A stretch of 64,000 bases of DNA from Olavius sp. associated proteobacterium Delta 1. GTDB taxonomy: Bacteria; Desulfobacterota; Desulfobacteria; Desulfobacterales; JAFDCJ01. Where the stretch lies: NCBI GenBank assembly GCA_902749685.1, contig CACVKW010001130.1, forward strand, positions 62,001 through 126,000. The letters run 5' to 3'. Under the pieces are notes generated by a model. It had not been told where the DNA came from. It saw only the letters and a list, made by a program, of their open reading frames with translations, and ran no database searches. How positions within the stretch are numbered: position 1 is the first letter of the stretch; the number at the start of each line of letters is the position of its first letter. A program made the translations under genes and the position numbers. This document shows, piece after piece, positions 25,915-34,699 of the stretch.

Positions 25915-26763
25915 TTACAAGGCAGTTTCAACCTGGACCCTTTTTCTTGAGGTAAAAAGAGTCAAAAGAACACCACCAAACCCCAGCACGATAACTACGC
26001 CTTTAACGAGTGATCCCAGAAACGGCACCCAGCCGATAAGCCATAGCGTTAAAAGCCCCATCACGGTCAGCCAAATTACATTGAGTGCCGGTCTTTTCAT
26101 AAGCGTGGCTATCTTATCACCAATGAGCTGCGCGATGGCGATGTAGCCTGCCAAAAAGGCGATGCCAACTAAAAAAACTTCCAGCGCTATCAGCGGTATA
26201 CCAATGACCGATATCGCCAGAAATATTGCCAGTGGAACGAGCACAACCAGCCCCAAAACAGCCCAGAGAATGACCTTGCCCAAATTTTGCTGCACATTGT
26301 TGGAAATCAAATTAAACGGCGTTGGCAGTACGGCGACCATCAAAACAGCCAGTGCCAGGAAACCGAGCAATGTAATAAATTTAAAGGTCCAGAACCAACT
26401 GGAAGATGTGTCTTCCAAAAAGAACGGTATTATTGCAGAAACACCGGGGATATTCAGTTCGACGACGTCACCATGAATTTTAGAGCCCGGCGCTTGTTTG
26501 ACGGCCCCTCCGACAGAGACCACATCCTTGCCGATTACGGCACCAGGACCTAAGATTACCGAACCGCCGACCGCAACAGCCGAGTCCCTGACCTTGCCAT
26601 TTACGGTGACGCTGCCGCCCACGGCAACGGCATCTTTTACTTCGGTTCCTTCTTCAACGACAACATCGCCGCCAATTCGAACTTTATCTCTGGCATCTGC
26701 GCTGACAAGTGGAAAAAGCACAAGCGCCAAAATGACGGCTATTAATTTAAAATATGCTTTCAT
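25915..26763 (-). CDS. bactofilin-like (polymer-forming) membrane protein
   Basis: The ATG at 26763 follows AAGGAGG and opens with a signal-like segment (YFKLIAVILALVLFPLVSA). A right-handed beta-helix of short repeats follows (VRIGGDVVVEEG, AVAVGGSVTVNG, SAVAVGGSVILGPGA), like bactofilin or hexapeptide cores. The second half has about five transmembrane helices. Proteins of this layout occur near anti-sigma/GIN-type envelope genes and probably sense or brace the envelope. An upstream in-frame TTG is not needed. It ends two bases before the repeat element. Confidence 0.85.
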   Translation of the reverse strand: MKAYFKLIAVILALVLFPLVSADARDKVRIGGDVVVEEGTEVKDAVAVGGSVTVNGKVRDSAVAVGGSVILGPGAVIGKDVVSVGGAVKQAPGSKIHGDVVELNIPGVSAIIPFFLEDTSSSWFWTFKFITLLGFLALAVLMVAVLPTPFNLISNNVQQNLGKVILWAVLGLVVLVPLAIFLAISVIGIPLIALEVFLVGIAFLAGYIAIAQLIGDKIATLMKRPALNVIWLTVMGLLTLWLIGWVPFLGSLVKGVVIVLGFGGVLLTLFTSRKRVQVETAL

Positions 26764-26791
26764 GTTACTTCCTCCTTTTCTTAAACCCCGA

Positions 26792-27660
26792 CTAAGTGTT
26801 TTTTTTGAAGGTAATATTTGCATAGCCAAAATAAGCGACCATCTGTGTGATCTCTCCAGTGCTGTTTTCAGCGAATTTTATTCGAAGATCACCATAGCCT
26901 TTGAGTGAATACAAAAATTGATTTTTTTCTACCGGAATTAACTCACCTTCAGCGCATTTCGGCAGGTCAATAAACAGTTTACCCCCCTTTCTGCGGACAG
27001 ATGCCTCAATTTTCCATTTGGGGAACTCGTATTGACCGGTAAACTTTTCGAGCGCTGCAGGTTCTATCTTAGTTAATTCTGGTGAGGTCGGTGGAAGCAT
27101 TGCAGGCAAAATATAGTTGACCAACAGCATCTGGGGACGGAATTCGCCAAAAGGATTTCCGACCCATTTGCTGGTAATAACCGTAACGCAATCCAAGGCC
27201 GGGCATACAAAAATGTATTGCCCTCCATGCCCGGCAGCATAAAACGTCTCAACTATTTGATTGCCAATAATCATACCGCGATCGATTGCCATGCCGATCA
27301 AAATTGAAGTGACACTTTAACTGGCCGAAAAAATACGATGATTGGTTTCCCGGTCAAACCCGTCAAAATATTCCTCGAGAACCAGCTTTCCATTTTTATG
27401 ACCACAATGCCGTGGATATTGTCTATGTCTCCATCCAGGATATTGCCCATCATCTCATTGATTTTTGCTGAATCGACTCCTTCTGCATCCAGAGTAGATG
27501 TTTGCCAACCATCATCTAATTGCTGCGGGACCTGGTACTCATAGTCATATTGAGGCAAGCCATAACGGTTGTAGCGTGCTGCGCAGGAAGCGGCAAAAAA
27601 TATAATGAAGATATAGCAGGTTATGAATCCAATTCTTTTTGCGTAATTCTCTCTTTTCAT
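26792..27660 (-). pseudogene. dead paralogue of the beta-lactamase-fold lipoproteins
   Basis: A good start (GGAGGTT, ATG at 27660), lipobox AASC and the shared pre-domain (LPQYDYEYQVPQQLDDGWQTS) are intact. The frame then shifts in a T-run at about 27392-27396 (one base missing). Reading through in the old frame, the catalytic motif SASKS has its lysine codon changed to TAA at 27317-27319. After IGMAIDRG the sequence jumps to the C-terminal third (AGHGGQYIF), so the middle including YxN is deleted. Three independent lesions show it is non-functional. Confidence 0.92.
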
Positions 27661-27706
27661 TTTTAACCTCCAACGCTTGCAAAGACTCTATTTGAGCAAA
27701 AAAAGC

Positions 27707-28447
27707 TCAATTTCGATCTTTTACTTTCCCTGACCCTGTTATGGATTTGCTAATCTGTGGTTGGCCTTTATACAGCACATCACCGCTGCCTGTAATTTTT
27801 GCCTGTAATCGATCTGACACGTTGACTTTGCAATTGCCTGACCCCGTTATAACCACCGACGAATCTTTTGTTTGCAAATCAAATGCATCAATATCTCCTG
27901 ATCCGGTAATTGTGGCATCATAGGTATTCGTTGATCCGGAAAGATAGATCGACCCCGAGCCGGAAATGTTGGATTCCAGGTGTTCGGCGCTCACTTTTAC
28001 AGAAATATCTCCGGAACCGGCAATATCCGCATAAAATCTGTCTGAGATAAATTCCTCATTTCCGGTAATATCACCTGAGCCTGAAATGGCGACACCTTCC
28101 AGGTTTGCAACAGCGATATGGAACGTCAGCACAGTGGGTCTTATATTTTTCCTTGCATGAGATATTACCAACTTACCATTATCAACTTCGGTCCGGATAT
28201 GGAGCATAATGTTGTCATCGGTCTTAACCTGGATGTTTTGTTTTGCCGCCCTCATGAGAATAACTTTGCCCGAGCCTTTCAGTTGGATTTGATCAAAGAT
28301 CGGTACCTCTCTTTCCTCGGAAATTACCGTCCCGGAACCATATATTCTTTCAGCGCTAAAGCCATCTCCATTAATTACAATGCAACCATAGACGAAAACG
28401 CCCGATAAGATCCAAACCGCTGCAAGGATACAAAGTTTGATTTTCAC
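27707..28447 (-). CDS. GIN-domain (DUF2807) envelope protein
   Basis: I choose the GTG at 28447 because GGAGGAGC lies just upstream; a longer in-frame start at 28477 has no such site. A signal/lipobox-like segment (AAVWILSGVFVYGC) is followed by a beta-helix of repeated GSGD turns (ISGSGDI, IAGSGDIS, ITGSGDI, ITGSGK), the hallmark of the putative auto-transporter adhesin head GIN domain. It is the first gene after a sigma-54 promoter and may thus be envelope-stress or development controlled. Ligand or role is unknown. Confidence 0.9.
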   Translation of the reverse strand: MKIKLCILAAVWILSGVFVYGCIVINGDGFSAERIYGSGTVISEEREVPIFDQIQLKGSGKVILMRAAKQNIQVKTDDNIMLHIRTEVDNGKLVISHARKNIRPTVLTFHIAVANLEGVAISGSGDITGNEEFISDRFYADIAGSGDISVKVSAEHLESNISGSGSIYLSGSTNTYDATITGSGDIDAFDLQTKDSSVVITGSGNCKVNVSDRLQAKITGSGDVLYKGQPQISKSITGSGKVKDRN

Positions 28448-28572
28448 GATGCTCCTCCAAATAATGTCGAATGTCACTGGGTTAACCGTTAATTTTTAAA
28501 TGGGACAGAGGAAGTTGATTCGTATTTACGATTAACAAATAACAAATAACGAATAACTTCTCAGTTTATAGA

Positions 28573-28587
28573 GCAAGCGGTGTGCCA
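28573..28587 (-). promoter_or_regulatory. sigma-54 promoter
   Basis: On the minus strand the site reads TGGCAC-ACCGC-TTGC, an exact -24/-12 sigma-54 core with the correct 5-base gap. Transcription should start near 28561, about 114 nt before the GIN-domain gene. Matching sites are at 36588-36602 and 50722-50736. Confidence 0.85.
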
Positions 28588-28798
28588 ATCATTCTCAATT
28601 TTGAAGATGTTTGTAATGTAGGTTTTATTAGTTTGATAATTTTTCGAGATGAATTCGAGGCGGGTGAAAAATTATTTGATTACAGTTGGTTATAGATCAT
28701 GTATACTATCGATCAATTGATGATGCATGGTATTTTTTTATTTTAGGCATTTTAGATCCTTTTAGTCTGCCTCCGGCGGATTTGGCATTCCCCTTTGG

Positions 28799-28836
28799 TG
28801 TCCGTTACCGTTACAGGTGGTGTACGATAGCGGACA
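28799..28836 (-). promoter_or_regulatory. tandem upstream activating site for the sigma-54 promoter
   Basis: Site 1 is TGTACG-ATAG-CGGACA (28821-28836). Site 2 is the 17-mer TGTCCGTTACCGTTACA (28799-28815). They start 22 bp apart, exactly as in the two other copies (36808-36845, 50866-50903). The block lies about 240 bp upstream of the -24 element, a normal enhancer distance. Confidence 0.75.
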
Positions 28837-28966
28837 TTTAAGCAAATGGGGGCTTTGAATGAACGCCGGCGAACAGGTGAATAGGGTCGGAGACACAGAG
28901 TTACAGGTTGACATAAAATCTTATTTTTGCAATTCTTGGGCATTTCCAAAAAAAAAGCATAAAAAA

Positions 28967-29076
28967 ATGCGCAGCATAAAATAATTAATCCGCGGCGCTT
29001 CGAAAAAACCATTCTTCAGTATACTCAGAAAAGCTTACAAACTCTTAATAAGTTATTTTTCTGGGCGGAGTAATTA
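28967..29076 (+). repeat. 110-nt intergenic element, copy A
   Basis: It opens ATGCGCAGCATAAAATAATT, has a central TTCTTCAG and closes GGGCGGAGTAATTA. The ends TAATTAATCCGC and GGGCGGAGTAATTA form an imperfect inverted pair. It ends 34 nt before the pseudokinase start codon. Copies B (43935-44043) and C (51106-51215) share the three blocks and the length. Confidence 0.75.
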
Positions 29077-29110
29077 TCAAACATTTATCCGATCAATAGG
29101 AAAATTAGCC

Positions 29111-31273
29111 ATGATCGGTAAGCTTGTCTCTCACTATAAAATCCTGGAAAAGCTTGGTGAAGGCGGCACCGGGGTGGTATACAAAGCTCTGGATGGAAAG
29201 CTCAACCGCATCGTTGCGCTCAAGTTTTTCCATGATCAGCCTTTCACCAATGAGGACCAGAAAGCGTTTCTTACCAGGGAGGCCCAGGCTGCCGCCGCAC
29301 TCAATCATCCCAATATCAGAACTATCTACGAGATCGATGAAACAGACGAATATTTTTTTTTGTCAATGGCTTTCATCGAAGGCGCCAGCTTGAAAAAGAA
29401 CCTCATTGACGGCCCTCTCAATATTGAAACTGCGATATCTATTGCTTACCAGGTGGCAGACGGCCTCGAGGTTGCCCATAAAAATAGCATTATTCACCGC
29501 AACCTGAATAGCGCGAATATCTTGATTACAGACCGTGGATTGGCGAAAATTTTGAATTTTGGCCTGCCGCCACCGACGGTACGGACCGAAATGACTTCGT
29601 CTAGTAAGTTTGTCAATACCACAGCATACCTGTCCCCCGAGCTCCTGCGTTCTGAAGAGGTCGATCAGCGCACCGATGTCTGGTCCTGGGGTGTTGTGCT
29701 TTACGAAATGCTCACCGGGAAATTGCCATTCAAAGGCGAGAGCCAGGAAAATGTAATCCACGCCATATTGAACGATGAGCCGCCACTCCCGTCGAAAATG
29801 AATATCGAGATTCCTGTCAAACTGGAGAGACTCATTACCAGAGCAATGGCAAAATCGTTGCAGGACAGACATCAGAATATCAGTGAAATAATGGTCGAAC
29901 TCCAGACATTTGAAATCAGCCCGCAAATCACCGGCCAGTTGGAGGATCATTCGGATCAAACTCAACCTTCGATCGCGGTGCTCGCATTCGAGGATATGAG
30001 CCCGGCTAAAGATCAGGAGTATTTTTGTGACGGCATTGCCGAGGAAATTATTAATGATCTGGCTCAAGTGGGTGGATTGCATGTTGCATCCAGAACTTCA
30101 TCATTCGCATACAAAGGTATGCGAGAGGATATTCGAAACATCGGCAAAAAACTGGGCGTACGATCAGTACTGGAAGGCAGTGTGCGCAGGACGGACGGTC
30201 GCCTGCGCATAACAACCCAGTTGATCAGCGTCGCTGATGGATATCACCTGTGGACCGGACAATATGATCGGGAAATTGAGAATGTTTTCGCAATACAGGA
30301 AGAAATTGCAAACAGTATTGCTCTGGCCCTAAAGGTCGAACTTACCGATGAAGAGAAGCATGCCATCGAAAAAACTTCGACGCGCAGCATCGAAGCATAT
30401 GATTTTTATCTGAGAGGCCGTCGATTTTTTTATCGACATAAGCGAAAATATACGCATCATGCCATCGAAATGTTTGCCCGCGCCATTGAAAAGGATTCAT
30501 CTTATGCGCGGGCTTATGCCGGAAAAGCAGACTGCCATTCCTATTTATTCTGGTACTTTGGCGGCTCCACCGCAGATTTGGAACAGGCCGAAAAAGACAG
30601 TCAAACAGCCCTCAAACTTGATCCAAACCTGTCGGAAGCTCATGCCGCACGCGGATTAGCATTGTCTTTAAGCAAGCGGTTCGAGGAGGCGGAGAAGGAG
30701 TTTGAAACAGCTATTGAGCTGAATCTCAATTTGTTTGAGGCCTATTACTTCTATGCCCGTGCTTGTTTTGTGCAAGGCAGGTATGAGGAGGCCAAAGATC
30801 TGTACCTCAAGGCCAGCCGGGTCAACCCGGCAGATTATCAGTCACCGGCCCTTCTGGCGTTTCTTTACAAGACCATGGGGCAGGAAGAAAAGATGGAACC
30901 CGTTCTGCATGAGGCCCTGGATAAAGTTGAGCAGCACCTGGCGCTCAATCCCGATGATTCCAGAGCTATCTATTTAGGCGCCGATGTTCTAATCCGGTTG
31001 GGTGAAAAACCGAAGGCCATGGAATACGTCAAGCGACTGGCAGCCACGGAACGAGATGAGCCCTATCTCTTGTACGGCATTGCGTGTCTTTATTCATTAA
31101 TCGGGAAGCCGGAAGAAGCGGTTTACTATCTGACCAAATCCGTGGAAGTCGGTTTTGCTCACAGGCAATATCTCGAAAAGGACAGCGATTTCGACGCGAT
31201 CCGCGATCATCCCAGTTACAAGGCTTTAATCATTGATCTTAAGGCGCGGGAAAAGGATTCCGGCTCCATCTAG
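29111..31273 (+). CDS. Ser/Thr kinase-like (probable pseudokinase) - TolB-like - TPR protein
   Basis: 720 residues. The kinase fold occupies about 8-270: glycine loop GEGGTGVVYKA, VALKFF lysine K38, and SPE in the activation segment. The catalytic loop reads HRNLNSANI instead of HRDLKxxN, and the metal motif reads NFG instead of DFG. Both catalytic aspartates (N131, N149) and the loop lysine are thus replaced, so phosphotransfer is unlikely. A TolB/FlgO-like domain follows (IAVLAFEDMSPAKDQEYFCDG, VEGSVRR-type motif), then at least five TPRs to the end. AGGAAAA precedes the ATG. Probably a regulatory scaffold. It stands alone behind repeat element A. Confidence 0.9.
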   Translation: MIGKLVSHYKILEKLGEGGTGVVYKALDGKLNRIVALKFFHDQPFTNEDQKAFLTREAQAAAALNHPNIRTIYEIDETDEYFFLSMAFIEGASLKKNLIDGPLNIETAISIAYQVADGLEVAHKNSIIHRNLNSANILITDRGLAKILNFGLPPPTVRTEMTSSSKFVNTTAYLSPELLRSEEVDQRTDVWSWGVVLYEMLTGKLPFKGESQENVIHAILNDEPPLPSKMNIEIPVKLERLITRAMAKSLQDRHQNISEIMVELQTFEISPQITGQLEDHSDQTQPSIAVLAFEDMSPAKDQEYFCDGIAEEIINDLAQVGGLHVASRTSSFAYKGMREDIRNIGKKLGVRSVLEGSVRRTDGRLRITTQLISVADGYHLWTGQYDREIENVFAIQEEIANSIALALKVELTDEEKHAIEKTSTRSIEAYDFYLRGRRFFYRHKRKYTHHAIEMFARAIEKDSSYARAYAGKADCHSYLFWYFGGSTADLEQAEKDSQTALKLDPNLSEAHAARGLALSLSKRFEEAEKEFETAIELNLNLFEAYYFYARACFVQGRYEEAKDLYLKASRVNPADYQSPALLAFLYKTMGQEEKMEPVLHEALDKVEQHLALNPDDSRAIYLGADVLIRLGEKPKAMEYVKRLAATERDEPYLLYGIACLYSLIGKPEEAVYYLTKSVEVGFAHRQYLEKDSDFDAIRDHPSYKALIIDLKAREKDSGSI

Positions 31274-31435
31274 AAGCTTTTAAGTCAACTAATTTGCACA
31301 GCCAGAACTTAATCTGAATAATTGAAAGTCATAACCTGCTGTAATATCATCTACATATCTATGTTTTTTAGAATGGAGGATATCCTAAAAATATATGGAC
31401 ATTTCACCATTCCACCACATAAGCAGCAATCAGCC
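31274..31435. other. spacer, nothing recognised
   Basis: There is no open frame of note and no terminator hairpin with a U-tract after the pseudokinase gene. The downstream promoter begins at 31436. Confidence 0.3.
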
Positions 31436-31464
31436 TTGACAAATTTGAATTATTGATTTAAAAT
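31436..31464 (+). promoter_or_regulatory. sigma-70 promoter of the three-gene MBL operon
   Basis: TTGACA (31436-31441) and TAAAAT (31459-31464) are separated by exactly 17 bases in a very AT-rich setting. The predicted start near 31471 gives a leader of about 30 nt to the first gene. Confidence 0.7.
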
Positions 31465-31502
31465 TAAAAAATTACGCTAACCCACAAATATTCTTCCAAA
31501 AA

Positions 31503-32171
31503 ATGCAAAATTATTCATTGCAATCGGAGTCCGCAAGCATCGTTCTTGTGGGGTCATTTAATCCTGCTATTTTTCACCCTGAATGGCTGTTAAGGCACAG
31601 CTTAATCAGCGAAGATGATAATAAAGGTGCTAAGGTCGAGATTGTACACAGTCAGTTATCGAAATTTAGTTTGGAGTGGCTGTTTATTGATGTAATTCAT
31701 GAAAAATTAATAGCCCGAACTAACGATTCCTCGTACTTTAGCCCGATGCGTGATTTAATGTCTTCTGCGCTAAAGATTCTCGAACATACGCCGATACATC
31801 AAATGGGAATGAACCTTGATTTGTCGTACAAGATAGATGAAGAAGAAATCTGGCACAGAATAGGAGATAACTTAGTTCCTAAAAAATATTGGGATGTGTT
31901 GCCTGAGCGTGTGGGAATGAGGGTCGTAACCGTGGAGAGCGCCAGACCTGACGATCTCAAGGGTTATATTCAGGTGAAGGTTGCACCGATAAAGCATGAC
32001 TTCACAGGTGTCCATTTTAATGTGAACAACCATATTGAACTATCGTATGAAGAAGACGGCAATGAGGTCAAATTAAATTCTGCTGACGTTTTAACTGGTA
32101 GTTGGGAAAGGTTGTTGAAGTATTCAAAAGAAATCTGCGAAGAAACATTGAAGAAAGCGATGGAGATATGA
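31503..32171 (+). CDS. hypothetical protein, first gene of MBL operon
   Basis: The 222-residue soluble protein lacks a signal peptide. The middle (MGMNLDLSYKIDEEEIWHRI) and the C-terminal part (GYIQVKVAP, VHFNVNNHIEL) suggest an alpha/beta fold with a long beta-strand region. It faintly resembles TIGR04255-type conflict proteins, but I cannot confirm this. It lies behind a consensus sigma-70 promoter and its stop overlaps the next start as ATGA. AT-richer than the neighbouring genes by eye. The function is unknown. Confidence 0.7.
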   Translation: MQNYSLQSESASIVLVGSFNPAIFHPEWLLRHSLISEDDNKGAKVEIVHSQLSKFSLEWLFIDVIHEKLIARTNDSSYFSPMRDLMSSALKILEHTPIHQMGMNLDLSYKIDEEEIWHRIGDNLVPKKYWDVLPERVGMRVVTVESARPDDLKGYIQVKVAPIKHDFTGVHFNVNNHIELSYEEDGNEVKLNSADVLTGSWERLLKYSKEICEETLKKAMEI

Positions 32172-32713
32172 CAACAGCAATTGCAAAGTATGAACCCGCC
32201 GCATCTGATAACTACCTTCCTGAATATCCAATTCCAGACAGACTAAATGAACCAACTATCGGTGGTTCCATGTCAGACGATGATGATTTAGGTTTAACTG
32301 CTTCAGATAAAAAAACACCTGATATCCCGATCAAATTAATACCCTTTCTTGATCCGCTAAAAGGCAGTTTCAAAATGCTCCAACAATGGGAAGGCCGCGT
32401 GGTAGAAACTCGCGGTTCTGAATTCACCGCTATCATAACTGACAAAACAAATCCTGACATAGAAGATCAGTTAGTAACTGTTGACACTGAAGATATCACG
32501 CCAAATGAATTTTCCTCAATAGAACCTGGGGCTGTTTTTTATTGGTCTATTGGTTTTTTCGATTATCCCGGCAGGGGTAGGAGCAGGGAATCTCGCATAA
32601 GATTCCGAAGGCTAATAGGGCCGTCAAAAGCTGACATTGCACGTTCGGAAAAGATAGGGAAAAAGCTTGCTGAATTCTTCAAATCAAATTCAACATGTTC
32701 CACCGAACTCTGA
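32168..32713 (+). CDS. hypothetical protein, second gene of MBL operon
   Basis: The ATG at 32168 overlaps the previous stop by four bases (ATGA), which I prefer over an upstream in-frame start that would overlap the first gene by 70 bases. The 181-residue protein has a disordered acidic N-terminus (MSDDDDLGLTASDKK). A beta-rich core follows (WEGRVVETRGSEFTAIITD, EPGAVFYWSIGFFD), reminiscent of small OB/SH3-like barrels, and then a basic helix. It could be a nucleic-acid or partner-binding subunit; no family is recognised. Confidence 0.65.
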   Translation: MTTAIAKYEPAASDNYLPEYPIPDRLNEPTIGGSMSDDDDLGLTASDKKTPDIPIKLIPFLDPLKGSFKMLQQWEGRVVETRGSEFTAIITDKTNPDIEDQLVTVDTEDITPNEFSSIEPGAVFYWSIGFFDYPGRGRSRESRIRFRRLIGPSKADIARSEKIGKKLAEFFKSNSTCSTEL

Positions 32714-33800
32714 TGAAATTGAAGTGTCGCTATTCGGGCCGGGTATTGGTGAGTGCTGCGTCATCCATCTTGGCGATAATGAATGGTTGATAATCGATTC
32801 ATGTTTAGACCCCTCTACGAAAAATCCTACACCGCTATTGTATCTACAAAATTTAGATGTTGATCCTATGTATGCGGTCAAGCTGTTTGTGGTATCCCAC
32901 TGGCACAGTGATCATATTAAAGGTGCTTCTGAAGTTGCTGGTACCTGTGAAAGTTCTTATATATGCTTCTCAGAAGCCCTGCTGAAATATGAATTTTTAG
33001 CGTTGGTAGATGTCTATTCCGGGCTGGATCAGACTGTTCTTACAGACCGAGAGACATGTGGGACAAAAGAAATTGCCTCGATAATTAAGACCATCAAGGA
33101 AAGGTGTGAGCAAAAGAACGCTGATTTAATATATAACCTGTTATCAGCAGATAAGAGGATTTTTCAGAGACAGTATAGTAATCACTCAGTTGAAGTGTGG
33201 GCGTTGTCGCCATCTTCTGAGTCGGTTATGAATTGTTTGGCTGAAATTGGAGATTGCAAACGGATTGCCGCCGAAAGCCCTGTGAGAAGGGTTATCCCTG
33301 TCCCCACGCAGAACCATAACGCTGCAGTCTTGCTTATCAAGGTAAACGGCGAGTCAAAAATCCTCTTGGGCTCTGACCTTGAAGAAACCGGCAACCCCCG
33401 GACTGGCTGGTCCGCAATAGTTCAATCACAAAACCGTCCGCAGGGTAAATCCCAGATATTTAAAATTCCGCACCACGGATCGGCAGATGCTCATTCACAT
33501 GACGTATGGGAAAAAATGCTTGATAGCAACCCTATTGGTATATTGACCTCGAAAGTTGGCGGAAGGGCTATTCCTAGAAATAGCGATATCAAAAGACTTA
33601 AAGAATATACTTCCAACCTCTACTGCACAGCTCCACCCCTTACGAAAAAGCATAAATATGATCCTGCCGTTGAGAAAACGATAAAAGGTGTAATGAAGAA
33701 TCGTAAGCCACTTTATGGTGAGATGGGACATATCCAGATTCGATTTAACGGCAACTCTGGTGCCGCTATTGGCTTGATAGCACCTGCTAAAGCTTTATAA
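32667..33800 (+). CDS. MBL-fold hydrolase (ComEC/Rec2-like) of a candidate conflict operon
   Basis: The 377-residue enzyme begins at a TTG (AGGGA upstream) that overlaps the previous gene by 47 bp; a shorter start after the overlap has no RBS. Metallo-beta-lactamase motifs are clear: SHWHSDHIKG (HxHxDH), LLGSDLEE (the bridging aspartate strand) and IPHHGSADAHS. This layout matches stand-alone ComEC-type MBL proteins seen in defence and toxin contexts. It has no signal peptide, so it should act in the cytoplasm, possibly on nucleic acids or nucleotides. Last gene of the operon. Confidence 0.85.
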   Translation: MLNSSNQIQHVPPNSDEIEVSLFGPGIGECCVIHLGDNEWLIIDSCLDPSTKNPTPLLYLQNLDVDPMYAVKLFVVSHWHSDHIKGASEVAGTCESSYICFSEALLKYEFLALVDVYSGLDQTVLTDRETCGTKEIASIIKTIKERCEQKNADLIYNLLSADKRIFQRQYSNHSVEVWALSPSSESVMNCLAEIGDCKRIAAESPVRRVIPVPTQNHNAAVLLIKVNGESKILLGSDLEETGNPRTGWSAIVQSQNRPQGKSQIFKIPHHGSADAHSHDVWEKMLDSNPIGILTSKVGGRAIPRNSDIKRLKEYTSNLYCTAPPLTKKHKYDPAVEKTIKGVMKNRKPLYGEMGHIQIRFNGNSGAAIGLIAPAKAL

Positions 33801-34082
33801 AAATATCCCGCCGATTGGAAATGTCATCAGATTATAAGGTGATTTTCGTTTACAAGGTAAATTGTGCCCGTTGCTGCCATTACTGTCAAACCATTCTTTT
33901 AACCAATAAAAACACAGCGCATAGATCACAACTTTTTCTAAACCTGTGATAAAAGGATAGTATCTGCAATAAATAGGGGCACTCAAATTACTGATATTGT
34001 AAACGTATCGCAATTCAGCCTGTTGTCAGATCAAGTTGTATCTTGATTTGAAAATTAAAGATTGAATCTTTGTCATTGCTAT

Positions 34083-34499
34083 TTACTTTATTTTAGTAAA
34101 ATAAAATTCCCTGGATTTGCCGGGTTCATCAAAGGACAATGGTCTTAAATAATCGCCGAGTTTGCTTGCAATTATGGTAAGTGTGTCTCCATCTACCTCA
34201 TAAATACCCAGTGACATCTTACCATTGGAACTCTGCTCTGCGGTATCCACAATTTCCAGATCAATTTTCTTGAGACGACAGTTTTTATTCAACTTAAGGA
34301 AACCGTTATACCATAGATTAAAATCCTCACGAACCAAACTAAAGTGATTGTCCTTTATTGTCAAAGTCCAATCAAAAAGCGGTCTTCGAACTTCACACCC
34401 GACCCATGATCCCTCAAGTTCTGTTCGACAGTTGCATGAGCTCAAAAACAGCGAAAGAAGAATAAGGACGAATAAAAAACTGAAGCATTTGGAATGCAT
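34083..34499 (-). CDS. lipoprotein with TIGR03067/lipocalin-like fold
   Basis: The 138-residue protein starts behind AAGGGGG and has a lipoprotein signal ending LSSC. The mature part is a small beta-barrel type sequence (LEGSWVGCEV, MSLGIYEVDGDTLTII) resembling TIGR03067 proteins. It is 200 bp downstream of the FG-GAP protein gene on the same strand, perhaps on the same sigma-54 transcript. Confidence 0.75.
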   Translation of the reverse strand: MHSKCFSFLFVLILLSLFLSSCNCRTELEGSWVGCEVRRPLFDWTLTIKDNHFSLVREDFNLWYNGFLKLNKNCRLKKIDLEIVDTAEQSSNGKMSLGIYEVDGDTLTIIASKLGDYLRPLSFDEPGKSREFYFTKIK

Positions 34500-34699
34500 G
34501 ATTCCCCCTTTCTAAGTGCTCCTATTCTTAATTTCGGTGATGTATGCGGCAAGCAAGATGCCCTCCGGCCGAAGGCCCTTCTATCCAGTCGATCCTGTAA
34601 ATCCTGTCTAATATTTTTATACAATTAGAATCCATTCATCAGATTTTACGTTACTGTATTTATAGAACTATGTACTGAGTAAAGCTATAGCCGCGACCA

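Noticed and set aside
28752-29012. A minus-strand frame over the upstream activating site
   Set aside because: Its codons over the operator resemble a second frame at 50771-50974 only because the operator DNA is shared; neither has an RBS or a domain.
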